A DNA stretch of 64,000 nucleotides from the NCBI RefSeq assembly GCF_000497045.1, contig NW_015961954.1, positions 124,001 to 188,000 of the forward strand, given 5' to 3'. Source of the DNA: Kalmanozyma brasiliensis GHG001 (lineage: Eukaryota > Basidiomycota > Ustilaginomycetes > Ustilaginales). Under the pieces are notes generated by a model that saw only the letters and a list, made by a program, of their open reading frames with translations, ran no database searches and was not told the origin of the DNA. Position numbers and translations under genes: made by a program. This document shows, in pieces, positions 48,855 through 60,300 of the stretch (the stretch's first letter is position 1; each line of letters opens with the position of its first letter).

Positions 48855-51764
48855 CTAGCGGCGAGCAGCGGTGAAGCCAGCCGCAATGACAAGCGTGCTA
48901 CTCGCGCCGTTGCTGAAAGTGAGCGCGGTAGCAGGTTCGCCAATGACCTTGGTGATTTCGCTGTTGAGCTGGCGCTCCACGGCGTCGCCAGAGTGGTGCG
49001 TCTGAATCAAGGCCTTGAGCTCGTCCCGGTGCGTCTGGGTGGGGTTCCTCCTCCCACGACCTACGACGACGATAGCGGGTTGGTGCGTCTCCGTCAAATG
49101 GATCAGCTCGCGCAGGGGTCGCGCCGTGGAGACGATCTGAACCGTGAGTCGGCCGTTGAACCTGTCAGCGGCGATTTGGTCCTCAACGCGTTGCAGCGCA
49201 AGGTCGTCCTCGAGCGTCGCTTCGAGGGCAGATTGAAGTGGGACACCTGCACGAGCACCGTGCTGCGTGGGGTATACAGTGTCCATGTTGGATCCGCCCG
49301 CTCGAAGCGCCGCTTGGTGCGTGTAGTTGAGGCTCAGCTCGTGGTGTACCGTCGGCGGCACAGTGGGAAGCTGGTCTTCACCCGCTTCCTCGGACGAGAT
49401 ACGGCTCATGCGGACGACGAGCACCGAGAGGCTGCGGTTGTTAGCGCACAGCCTGGCCACGAGGTCGAGAGCGGCTCGGTCGTCGGGACCACCCATGAAG
49501 GCGAGCAGGACGTGCTGCGTACCGACACGAGAGAAGAGGCCTTGCTGGCTGCGCTTATTGGTGACCTTACGCTCGATGAGCAGGCCCACGTCCGTCTCGG
49601 CCGTCTGGATGATCTTGCGGACCACGTTGAAGTGCTGTGCCGAGTATCGGCCCTTCAAGCCTTCCGAGGGGTTCGAAGCCCATCCGCCACCGAAGAGGTT
49701 CTCGAGCGGGTTGGCGAGCGTTGCAGCCAAAGGCGAGGAGGGGCCCGCGACTGGAGCAGCGTCCTGTCCGGCAGAAGCACCACTGTTGACATTCGAGCGC
49801 GCCGACGAGAGGGTCATGGGCAGAATGATAAAATTGGAACCAGCGTGCTTGCAGCGACGAGTGACGGCGGTGGCAAACTCCTCTTGAGGGATGACCGACA
49901 TGCTCGACTGAACGGGCAGACCGTTGAGATGCGCAAAAGTCTGGAAGACGTTGATGATGGGGTCGGCACGCATCGTGTCTTCAGACTCGGAGACCTTCAT
50001 GACAGCCGAGGTACGATCGGTGAGTTCGACGAGGCGCAGAGCGTCGATGCTGATCTGAGCTTGCGAGCGGCCGCCGAGTGCTGAAGCATACGGTGCCTCC
50101 GAGGCCAAAACCGGTGGCTGGTATTCAGCGCCATTGACCGACGGCTCGTCGTCATCGCCAGTGTCGGTCGATTTTTCGTTAGCTTCGCTGTGCGTGCCCG
50201 AGGAAGCTTGCTTGGATCTGCGGTGACGCAAGCCCTGGGACGCGACATCGCTTTCGGCACTCGTGCCAGGGTTGGCAGCGGCGAGCGTGGGCTGCATGAG
50301 CTGAACCAGGGTCATGAGACCGGGGAGGTGCTCAAAGCTGCTGAGTACGACGAGCAGACGCTTGGGCGACAGGCGCGAGCTGGTGTCGTGATCGTCCTCC
50401 TCTTCGCCCGTGCTGGTCTTGCCGCCGTGGTGCGAGTGGGTGGAAGCATCGTCGAGGCTGGTGCGGTGGCTCTCCGGGTAGATCCAGAGGGTCAAGGGCG
50501 TGGTGATGACCGTCGACACGACAGCCATGAGCACAAACATGGAAAAGACACGCGTGTCGAGAATGCCAGCGGAAAGGCCGATGTTGAGCACGATCAGCTC
50601 GACGAGACCTTTGCACGACATGAGCGTGCCCACTGCAGCCGACTCGCGCCAATTGAAGCCGAATACCTTGGCCGCAGCAGCACAGCCGATGAATTTGGAG
50701 AAGAAGGCGATGACAATGATCGCAACGGTGTATGCCCATGCAATACCAGAGTTGAGATCGCCGAGGTTGGTCTTGAGACCCGAGAGCGCAAAATAGATGG
50801 GCAAGAAGATGACGAGCACAAGATCCTCCATCTTCTCGGTGAGAGCAATGGCGTAGCCGCCCTCGTGCGGAATCATGAGACCGACAAGGAACGAACCAAA
50901 GATGGGATGCACGCCAATGATGTCGGTGATCCAAGCACTAACGAGGACGAGCAGGAGCGTGATCATGATCATGACCTGGTTAGGGCCATTCTCGAAGCTT
51001 CCAGTGCGGCGAGCGAGCCAGATAAAGGCGGGGCGGATGAGGAAGAAGAGCATGAGGATCCAGCCGATGGCGCAAAGGAGGATGTAGAGGGCGGTGAGGC
51101 CCGTGTCGGCGTTGACGAGTGCTACGGTCAAGGCGAGCAGAATCCAGCCGACGACGTCGTTGCCCACACCGGCAGCGAGGACAATGACGCCGACCTTGGT
51201 GTAGAGCAGCTTGGTTTCGGTGAGGATGCGAGCGAGCACGGGGAAAGCAGTGATGGCCATTGCGACACCTGTGAAGAGGATGAAGTGGCCGAAAGAGACG
51301 TTCTCCTTGTCGATGAAGGTGTTGTAGATCCCGACTGAGACAGCGGCTCCCATACCGAATGGCAGCACCATCCCTGCGAGACTGATGGCGGTGGATTCCT
51401 TTGCGCAGCGACGAATGACACGAGTGTCGACTTCGAGACCGACGAGGAAGAGAAAGAGCACGAGACCCAGAGTGGAGACGAGGTTGAGATATGGCAGGGA
51501 CTGAGGAGGAAAGATGTGCTGGGTGAAGCCAGGGATGCGGCCCATGGCGGTGGGACCGAGCAAGATGCCGCCAATGACTTCTGCGATGACACGAGGTTGA
51601 CGGATCTTCTGGAGCAGGAAACCGAGGACGCGCGTGACGATAATGATGATGGCGGCTTGGATGATGAAGAGTCGGAGCGGGTTGGAAGTTTCAAACTTGG
51701 TGGGGTCAGCGCCGCCAATGACGCTGTCGCTGCTAGCAGCGCGCGCGATCAAGAAGTGCGACAT
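48855..51764 (-). CDS. KHA1: K+/H+ antiporter of the CPA2 family (KHA1-like)
   Basis: The product is 969 residues from the ATG at 51762-51764 (MSHFLIARAASSDSV); an in-frame ATG at 51822-51824 would add 20 residues, and open frame further upstream has no ATG. About residues 30-440 contain some 12 membrane segments. The CPA2 hallmarks are present: GGILLGPTAMGRIPG, LFLFLVGLEVDTR, GVAMAITAFPVLARIL and the ion-binding GVGNDVVGW. The C-terminal half is a soluble regulatory domain with Ser-rich linkers and Rossmann-like segments (HVLLAFMGGPDDRAAL near LSVLVVRMSR). Yeast Kha1 is a Golgi K+/H+ exchanger acting in pH and potassium homeostasis; location here is inferred. Intron-free. Confidence 0.93.
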   Translation of the reverse strand: MSHFLIARAASSDSVIGGADPTKFETSNPLRLFIIQAAIIIIVTRVLGFLLQKIRQPRVIAEVIGGILLGPTAMGRIPGFTQHIFPPQSLPYLNLVSTLGLVLFLFLVGLEVDTRVIRRCAKESTAISLAGMVLPFGMGAAVSVGIYNTFIDKENVSFGHFILFTGVAMAITAFPVLARILTETKLLYTKVGVIVLAAGVGNDVVGWILLALTVALVNADTGLTALYILLCAIGWILMLFFLIRPAFIWLARRTGSFENGPNQVMIMITLLLVLVSAWITDIIGVHPIFGSFLVGLMIPHEGGYAIALTEKMEDLVLVIFLPIYFALSGLKTNLGDLNSGIAWAYTVAIIVIAFFSKFIGCAAAAKVFGFNWRESAAVGTLMSCKGLVELIVLNIGLSAGILDTRVFSMFVLMAVVSTVITTPLTLWIYPESHRTSLDDASTHSHHGGKTSTGEEEDDHDTSSRLSPKRLLVVLSSFEHLPGLMTLVQLMQPTLAAANPGTSAESDVASQGLRHRRSKQASSGTHSEANEKSTDTGDDDEPSVNGAEYQPPVLASEAPYASALGGRSQAQISIDALRLVELTDRTSAVMKVSESEDTMRADPIINVFQTFAHLNGLPVQSSMSVIPQEEFATAVTRRCKHAGSNFIILPMTLSSARSNVNSGASAGQDAAPVAGPSSPLAATLANPLENLFGGGWASNPSEGLKGRYSAQHFNVVRKIIQTAETDVGLLIERKVTNKRSQQGLFSRVGTQHVLLAFMGGPDDRAALDLVARLCANNRSLSVLVVRMSRISSEEAGEDQLPTVPPTVHHELSLNYTHQAALRAGGSNMDTVYPTQHGARAGVPLQSALEATLEDDLALQRVEDQIAADRFNGRLTVQIVSTARPLRELIHLTETHQPAIVVVGRGRRNPTQTHRDELKALIQTHHSGDAVERQLNSEITKVIGEPATALTFSNGASSTLVIAAGFTAARR

Positions 51765-54700
51765 GTTGGCAAAAGGTGTACGAGGCGGCGACTGTATGCT
51801 GTATGACGCAGAGATCGCCTGCATCTGCCAGAGGCGCTCGAGAATGACTGAGCTTGAAGATCTCTTTGTGTCGTCGCCGTGGGATGCGGTAAGAGATGGC
51901 GGGGACCGTGAAGAGGTGGTGGTGCTGAAGAGCGGGGTATAAGGTCTGGCGGGAAGGAAAACCAAGCGATCAGGCAGACGTCTATAAAGGAGAGCCGGTA
52001 GTTTTGCGAAAGGAAGGATGGCCAACAATAAGGGAGGAACGAAGCCACGTGAACGAGGAAAGCCAGTGCTTGCCAGCAAGGAGGAGATGCGAGGCTGGCT
52101 GTTGGCGCTGACAGCTGGTTGTAGCTCCGACGATGCAGGGGTGAGAGTGAGCGACAGTCACGGAAGGATCTGTGGTGGTGGCGGCAGCACTGAATCAAGT
52201 CGCGTTGGTGGTGATAGGCTGTGACTGCCAAGCCAAGCAGCAAAAGGGGGGTGTTGGTTGGTCGTTGGAAAGAGGCAGAAAGCCAAGAACAGCAGGCTGC
52301 GCACCTGACAGCCTGCGAGCTCTAATCACGAATCGCCAAGCCCTGTGCCCTCTTGGAAAAATATCACGCACCTCCGAGAGTGCGCCACCAAAAAAATCAA
52401 TCACTCACGCGCTCCCACGCTTCCGATCATCACATCACTCAGATATAATAGGAGCAAGAGCCGCTGGATCGGACATGCCGAGGGCCCGGTCTGGGCCTCA
52501 TCCAGACCATATCTCGGCTCTTCCGATCGCTGTTCTTGTCCTGTACTACGTGACAATGTGACAGGAGCAAGAACCCACTTGTCGAAGCGGAGTCATTCTG
52601 GAACGTGGAATCGAAATGGCATTTTGCAACGTGGCAAAGGAGCAGCGGTAAGCCACCTTACCTTCCTTGCTCACAGGCGTAAGTTTCTGCTCCCAGTCTG
52701 CTTTGCTGTAACTTGGCTGTCGGTTGGGTCTGCTCGGACAAGGCGACGAGCCTCTTCGGCTCCCTCAGGCCTCGATCTCAAAAGCCCCGACAAGCGCTCG
52801 GGATGGGTCAAAGGCTTTGCTAGGGGCTTGGCGCGCGTCTTGGTTCCCCGCTTGGTTGCACCTTTTCCAAAGAATCAGGAGCTCCCTGCATCTCACTCCC
52901 ATGCAGGGTCTCACCGTCCTGCGTCCACCTCCAGTCCAATGCTGTAAACCGCCCCTTTCGCCCAGCCATGACTCCTGAGTTGCTTGATACTACAGCACAC
53001 GAAGCCTCGATGCTTCTATGGCATTGTGAATGGGGTGTAGGTATATGGCCGACTTTAGACGCCGTTTTGAAGCGGCGAGAGAAGGGAGAGAACTTTCCTG
53101 CTGATAAGATGTTAGAGTTGCTTGCACTTTACATTTGATTATGATGGCATCTTGTGCATGTATGCCGATGACTCTCGTCTAATGGAGATAGCATGTCGGC
53201 CAGCTTGATCCGGACGCCAAGGTTACAAGCCATCGTGTCGATCACGGTGACATCATCTTCATGCGCTTCATGTGCGCATCGGACAGAGGCTTCAAGATTA
53301 TATGGGGTGCAGCTGCAGTTTTCGCGGCTCTGGAATGTTTGAAAGTGCGACATTGGCTTGCTCGGAAGCTGGCTGCCGACCGTCTCTCGCCTACCACCAA
53401 TCACAGTTCGATCGACGAGGCCCGACTTGAGTTTGAGCTACCGCATATGATCACGCGGCTGGGCATCATGTCTCAGACTACAGCGCCACACCTTACTCGT
53501 CAGCAAGCATATGCCCTCGGTATGGACCATGTGATCTCCCCGCCCGCTGAACAATGACGTGCACCCTGAGCTCGCTCTCGTGCATCTGTCGTGTACCAAC
53601 GGATGAGGCGCTCCTCAGTCGCTTTGGTCGAAAGCTCAGACTACAAGTCGAAACTCGATCACGCCTCCTTCAGAGCTTGTCGGCGTGTGATGGAACGAGG
53701 CAGGAACGACCAACTCCGAACAAGCGAGGGCATTTCGCTCGGTAACGTGTGCCTTTCGAAGAAGAGGCGTGAGAACTTTGCACGACTCGCTTGTATGCTT
53801 CCGTCGTTCGCGTGCAGCTGATCATAGGCGAGTTCTAAGCTGCATACCGATCAACTTTGCTCGCTGAAAGCTACACGTAGCAAGCCGGCGCTGGTCTGTA
53901 GGTGTGTCACGACCAAAGAAGAACCACGCGCATGTAGCATGACGACGAAGCTTCAGCAGCTTTATCTCTCGCTTAGAGTTTTCGCGAGCCGATTGACGAA
54001 GGTCCAATCCGAGTAAGTCGTCCGAGCTGGCCGAGACGATTTGAATGTGCAACACTCGAAGTGACTCGATCCGGTTTGGCATCGCAAGTCCACAGACAGG
54101 CACATGAGAACGTCGAGTTGTGTCACGACCCTGCGCCTTCGCAAGAGGAGGAAGCACGCAAGCCATGCAAACCCTTGACAAGCGAGGAGATAGATTGCTC
54201 GATTAAGGTTTGCCGTGTTCAAGCTCAGTCCAAGACAGGTTCCAGATCTTCTCCAGCTGCGAGTTGAGCCAGGGGCAAGGCCTGTTTGCGCTCGGGTTCG
54301 AGGAGAATGAAAACCTTTTTTCCTGCGAAGGCGACCAGATCTGTGGAACCTCGCAGGATGATGTCATGTTTTTGCACGCTTCTGCAAAGCTCGCGTTGGC
54401 GGACAGGCGTGGCCGAGGTCGTACGAAACTCATTTTCAGGAAAGGCCAAAAGTGCGTCGACCTACTGCAGACGAAAAGATTGGACAACTGACAGACCGGC
54501 TCTAACAAGGCCAAAATTTGCGACCGTGCTAACCTACCACCAGGAGCATTCATGGTCTCGTTCGTCGGCCGGACAAGCTTCCGTCCCCTTCTCGATCGAA
54601 CATCGATGATGTTTCGGTTGCCGGCCTGTGGAAGGGAGGATCAAGCTGCTGTGGCCGGGAGCTTTGGCAGCGAACGAGCTCAAATGCTTCGTGTGGCTTG

Positions 54701-55174
54701 GCCGCGGGACATGGCTCGGTACTCAGTTTATGGAGTGCCTCCGTCTGAGTCCAAGCTACACCAGCTCAGGATGAGGTCGTTGGACGTTTTTTGACCTTCC
54801 AGCAGAAGCTTCAAGGCCAGCACGCCGTCAGCTGCCACGTGAATTGCCGATCTGTCATTGGGGCTCTGCCGAGCCGCCCCTCGGGATCGTCGGACAAGCG
54901 CGGCGGGACTGAACGAATGGGAAGCGCAGGAGAGACTACGGCGATCATCGTGTCAATGGACGTCGGTGTCTGATGCGACGGCATTCGAGCTCGGCATCGT
55001 CGCTTCTGATGCTCAAGCAGTCATCGACCTTTTGACGCGTCAGTGAGCGACCCCGCGGTTGGCTGTTTTGACGCTCCGACGGTGCAGGATAGTTTTCTCC
55101 GAAGCGATCGCTGACATTGAAAACGAGGGTCTGGACCCGTCTGTGTCATTGAAAGGGGCTGCCGTCGGCGGTGA

Positions 55175-56066
55175 TCACCTCCAAAAGCCAAGCCGGCCTT
55201 TGTATGCGACATCCAGGCCGCGGCAAGAGTGTCGTTGCTTGCCGCTTTCCGTGTTTTCCTGGCCAGTATCGATCAGAATGGGTAGTGGCGTCGACGATCG
55301 ATTGCCGAAGCGATGCAGACTCGGACGCTGTGGATCGAATACGCCCCTCATGAATGGCGTGACAGACTTGAGCCGTGGCCGCGGCCTTCGGGCCGCCAGC
55401 TGACATGGTATCCGATGGACGGCGACCGGATCGGAGTCGGTGGAGCGCACCATGTCAGCTGAGCCGAGCATGTGATGGTCGTGCTTGCCGTGGGTCAGTG
55501 TTTTGTCTCGCACGTTGGCGCATCTCGGAACAGTCTCATGGGTCTCTTGTACAGTAACCGGCGATCAAGATTTGGATCATGTCAAACCTGGACCGGACAC
55601 GCCCGTCTAAAACGAGCATGATCGACCCTTGTTCGCGAATCAGACACATGTCGAGATGCTGCCGCGCGTCGAACGCCTGCTTCTCATTGCCGCCATCGCC
55701 GAGGCTGACTGGCTGTAACTTTTTGACAACAGAATCTACACGAGGTTGGCGCAAGCCTTGATAGCTCCCGGGAGAGATGGTCCGGGTCACAACAGCGGCT
55801 GTCTTCTGCAATCGACATTGCATTGCGCCAAGGGGGCTCGAGAGGCGCCAATTGACCAAGGCCAAGGTCACGCGACGTCGGCAGAACGCAAGCGAATTGT
55901 GCTCGTACCTCTCGTCAAGCGTGCCACGCTGGCTATCGACGGACTGAATCCACGTCAAAGCGGTCGCATCCAATGGCTTGCCAACGACATGCTTGAGGTC
56001 CAACCTGTTCGCCATCGTCCTGGCCAAGCTTGGGTTAAGAGTGGCAGGTCGAGGAGCAGGCGTCAA
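55175..56066 (-). pseudogene. Degenerate Ty1/copia-like reverse transcriptase fragment
   Basis: Two minus-strand open stretches (56066-55536 and 55513-55175, shifted by one base relative to each other) carry, in the right order, echoes of the Ty1/copia polyprotein. There is W...VDSQRGTLDERYE (like WVFKxKRxxxGxxERYKAR), then GLRQPR (like GLKQAPR), MCLIREQGSIMLVL, SRFDM, and after the frameshift a DPV...IPCQL block. A further RPSLHRFGN resembles the TRPDL segment. The YVDD active site is not recognisable and the frame is broken, so it is inactive. The match is by eye, without a search. Neighbouring integrase, gag or LTRs were not found. Confidence 0.42.
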
Positions 56067-56441
56067 CGTAAGCAGGCAAGATCATTTCGCAGTCCGCTGT
56101 CTCGATCTTGCTTCTGCATAGAGCGTGCAGAGTTGGCAAAGTCGACGCCAATCTTGAGCGAGAACTGTTTAGATGCAGTCTGCGTCGGATCAACAACAAT
56201 TATTTTTATTAATAGCCCCCAGCCAGCCAGCCAGGCTGCAGACTTCGATGAAGTGACAGACTCTTCCTTGAATTGGAGTTGGCTGCTGCACTTTGCTGCC
56301 CGCGCCCCGCTGTGTTGGCTTCTCAATTTGGCCAATTTCCAAGATTGACTGTGGCTGCTGTGACCCTTTTCGAGCCTCCACTCTAGGGCGCGCAGTCTCG
56401 CCGCCTGTTGCACCCAGCCACCCTCTCTGCACAGGGCGAAA

Positions 56442-56460
56442 AGAGAGAGAGAGAGAGAGG
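56442..56460. repeat. AG dinucleotide microsatellite
   Basis: About nine AG units in the probable leader or promoter of the downstream hybrid kinase. Confidence 0.85.
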
Positions 56461-57334
56461 AAGAGGTCAGTCTGAGTCGGAGTGAGGCACGGTCAACTCT
56501 GCCCGTCCGCAGTCCGCACTGAGTTGTTGGCTGCGCAGCGCAGCGCAGTGACGATTGATGGATTGGACCTTGTCGAGACCATCCTGCTCCTTCCTCATCC
56601 TCGCATTCCTTCTTGCCTCGTCCCACGACTCATCTTTTTCGACACCAACCACTTCGATACCGACTTGAACCATTCGGCAAACGCCTCTCCTTCGTCTTGG
56701 TCTTATTGCATTTTGTCGTCGTATACCGCACCTCCAGCCATCACTGCACAGGTACAGCTGCAAACATAGACTAGGCTCAGCCATCAGCTTCAAGCTGAGC
56801 ACCCATCTCGACTCTCATCCATCTTCGCCAGCACAGTCGATCAACTCGCCCTCGAACCTTCCACTGCGCCGATAGAATCTTCTCGACAGCTTCATTAAGG
56901 CTTGAACTTCCTTCGCGCCCACAGCAACGAGTCCGCAGCAACATCCCAGCAGACCGTCATCGCTTGCCAAGCCGCGATTCGTATCGACTCAGGTGTCATC
57001 ATCGCTGCCGTCTCCGACTCCTCATCGCAGATCTACGCGCGACTCGTTCTGTCTTTGATCAGATCGCGCCCATTCGTCCTGCATTCGACCATCCGCTTTC
57101 CACGTTCTCTGCTTCAGCACTTCGCCCTCACCCGCGGTGTTCCAATGACTTCCTCCGCCTAGACGCCTCAAGTGGCTTCCTGCTCTTCTCGGTCCACAGT
57201 GACGCCATTCACGACACGATTCAGAAGCACCCTGTATCAGGTCGCATCGTCTCGAGCGTCCAGCCACAGCCTGACACCTTGATCACGCCCAAGTCCGCGT
57301 TGTTGAGGTCCGGATCCCCTCCACCTTTGCCATA

Positions 57335-60300
57335 ATGCAGGCCACAGGGGGCATAGTTCCGGGAGGTTCGGGTTCATCCGACAAGCTGACTTTGCCTGCG
57401 CAGCAGCCAGATAGCTCTGCCCAGCTCTCATCGGCATCTTCCTCCTCTCGCTCAGCACATACATCTTCTGCCGAATCGATGCCCGCTGCCAACCGCACCA
57501 CAAACACGCCCAGCTCTTCCACCTCGCCGCAGCCTTCCAAAATCGCCAGGATGCGCCTGCCCACTTCCGATCTCGATGAAACCAGCAGTGTCGGCTCCAA
57601 CGATCCTCTCGTCGCCGCCAAGGTCCACATCAAAAGCGCCATCTCTTCGCCTCGCTCTTCCGTCTCGTCCTCTGGCGCCGTACGAAGAGGTGCATGGAGG
57701 GCCATGGGCGCTGCCTCTTCAGCCTCGGCTTCCCGCAGCTTCACGCACGGCCAACGTGCTGATTCCTACGCTTCTTCCAATGCATCCGAGCACGGCGCAG
57801 AAGACCTCCTTCCCGGCGTTGCAAATCAGAGTGCACAGTCGAGCTCTGTTGTGTCTGCCCCTAGTCCTCCCCCTTCAGATCCCTCCGTCGTGGATCAAGA
57901 CGAGGGCGAGGAGAGCTATCGCGACAATCCTCAGGAACTCTGTGTGCGCGACCACCCAGCATGGCATCGAATGCGAGATCAGCCTAGCGTTGCCGCCCCC
58001 GGTGCGCTCAGCTATCTGCCTTCCGTACCTGCAACGGTCACCTCTGGCTCAGTGGACGAGGATGGCTCCTTCGCCCGTCGCCCGTCGGACACGAATCAGC
58101 ATAGCGAAGCTCCTGCCTTCTCGCATCCCTTCCGGGAGGCAGCGTCGTCCGCACCGCAAGGCATTCCCAGTTCAAGTCAAGCGCAACCTCCTTGCTCGAT
58201 ACCGATCGCAAAGGACAGCAACCCCGTCGGAGCCAGCGAAAGCGACGGCCTGTCGCGGTCCGTCGAGGCTGGTGCTTACGACTGGGCGAATTTCGTCTAT
58301 GCCTATGCGCGAGGTCGCTGGAATCCCGGTCTCATTCCGCAACCGCCCGGTCAGTCGACCGCGTTCCCAGGCGCAGCCACTCGCATCAACACCACGCAAG
58401 AGCCATCTGGCGAGCTGCAAGCCACTGCTGCGGATGTGCTCAATCGCCGCAGACCTTCACTGGAGTATATCACGTCAGACGCGGCGAGCCAGGGTGCCAC
58501 CGCCTCGCAGCTGACCAACGCGCTCAACTTCGAGGCCCACAGCCTTCCTCTGAGCGCACGAGGTAGTGTCGATGGCACCACGGACGCCGGTGATTCCAAT
58601 ACAGTCGCTTCCCTGCCCCTCGATGCAATCGGACATGCGCCCATCATTGACGGCCCACTGGACGACAAGACACCGCTACGATCCCATGCGCTCGAGTACA
58701 TCTCATCTCCCGGCAATGACGCGCCCGTCTCCGATGCGGCCCGAGCCGCAGAGTCGAGCGGCGCAGCGGGTAAGGTGATGGATCCCAACGTCCTCAATGC
58801 ACTTCGCGTACCTTCCGTGAGCATGTCCTCTGCCATGCGCAGGCCCACAGACGTCGCTGAGAACGCTGCAGCAGCACTCAAGGCTAATGCCGACGCTCTC
58901 GACGGCCACACCAACGACAACGAGGATGCACAGCTTCCACAGAGGGCCAAGACGGTCCCCGAGGGCTTGCCGACCAGTGTTCTGCACGGGCAGCTACCCT
59001 CGCAAATCGAACACGCAGGCTTGGCTCCCGCCGCGCAACTGAAGGCAAATCCATCGGCTGCTCGTCGCCAAAAGTCCGACTCCATCCTTCCAGAGGTCCG
59101 AGACAGGCCAGCGTCTGCCAAGCCGGTCTTTACCGACGAACCTGGCAAACCGGTAGTGAGCACACCAATCAGTGCGATTCCCGACCCGTTGCAGCGCTCC
59201 ACTCCGAAGAAGGATAAGAGCTCTCTGGCGAACGAGATTGTTTCGCCCATGTCCAAGCCCCACGCCGAATCAGCGGATGTACCCCCAGCAACAACAAAGT
59301 CGAAGCTAGCAGATGACATCGCCAAAGATCCCAGGGCGACCTCGGCAGACCAAGACGTGTTTGCAAACGACAAGGACGGACAAGAATCTGATCCGCTCAG
59401 CAGACCTGGTCCGACCCCGATCCAGAGCCACAGCGTCTCCAGACAGCCTGTGGTGTGGCAATCGGCGCCAGAAGGCTTCTCCACCTTTGCCGAGGCCATG
59501 TCACGGCAGGCATCGGGCGCTGCTGCGAACGACTCCAAATCGCCTCTTGGCAACGAGATCACCATTGACAATGTCACCGTCGCCGGCCTGCGTCGCGCTG
59601 CGCGAAGGACGAGCATGGAGAGGTCGGGGGGCGAGATGGACCGTGCTCGCCTGGACGGAGGCCGCAACTCGAGAGGCTCCCTGGTCTCGCACAGTGCCAG
59701 CTTCCCAGGCAGCTCGCCTAGACCATCGATCTCAGGTCCCGGCGGCCCGCGCGAAGGCTTGCAAACGCTCTCTCATCTGTCGATGGGCGCCAACTACTCG
59801 TCCTCCAGTGGCTCCGTCTCGGCCTCTGCTTCGACCAACAACGGTCCTACCGTTAATGTCGCTCACTTTGTGGGGGGCAAGCAGAGCGGAGAGACGCGCA
59901 TCGACCTGCGCGGAACTGTCACAACCTCGCCGGGCATTGCTGTCAAGGACGTCGAAGACAGCGTTGCTGGTAGTTCAATCCCGCACGATGTCAGTGCAAA
60001 AGACGTCTCGCTGGCAGCCAACGCATCGGCGACGAGACCGAGACCCGCAGCCACCAGCACATCCTCACAGCGCATCCAGTCTTACCTTGCAGCGGGCAAG
60101 CGTGTCGAGCTCTTCTACCGTGATCATGGCTACCTGCCGTCCATCCTTCCGCCCCACGAGGAGTCGCGTCTGCATGCCCTCTCGCGCTACGGCCCGCCCA
60201 AGATCGCAGGCAATCCCAATTTTGAAAGGATCGCTCATCTCGTCAAGCTTGTCTTCAACTCCAAGATGGTGCTCATCACGCTCGTCGGTGAGAACGAGCA

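Larger units (their letters stand above)
51765..57334. other. 5.6-kb gene-free region with retroelement debris
   Basis: No intact gene was found between the antiporter and the second hybrid kinase. The first 600 bp are the antiporter leader and promoter. About 53-56.1 kb hold only short broken frames, with a copia-like reverse-transcriptase relic at 55175-56066. From about 56.4 kb onward the sequence becomes CT-rich, probably the long leader of the kinase at 57335. Short repeats include an AG microsatellite at 56442-56460 and three CAGC units near 56220-56235. No tRNA, 5S rRNA or intact LTR pair was recognised. Confidence 0.5.

Noticed and set aside
55746..56348. 200-codon plus-strand ORF near the retroelement relic
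   Set aside because: It is antisense to the copia-like fragment for half its length and shows no motif.
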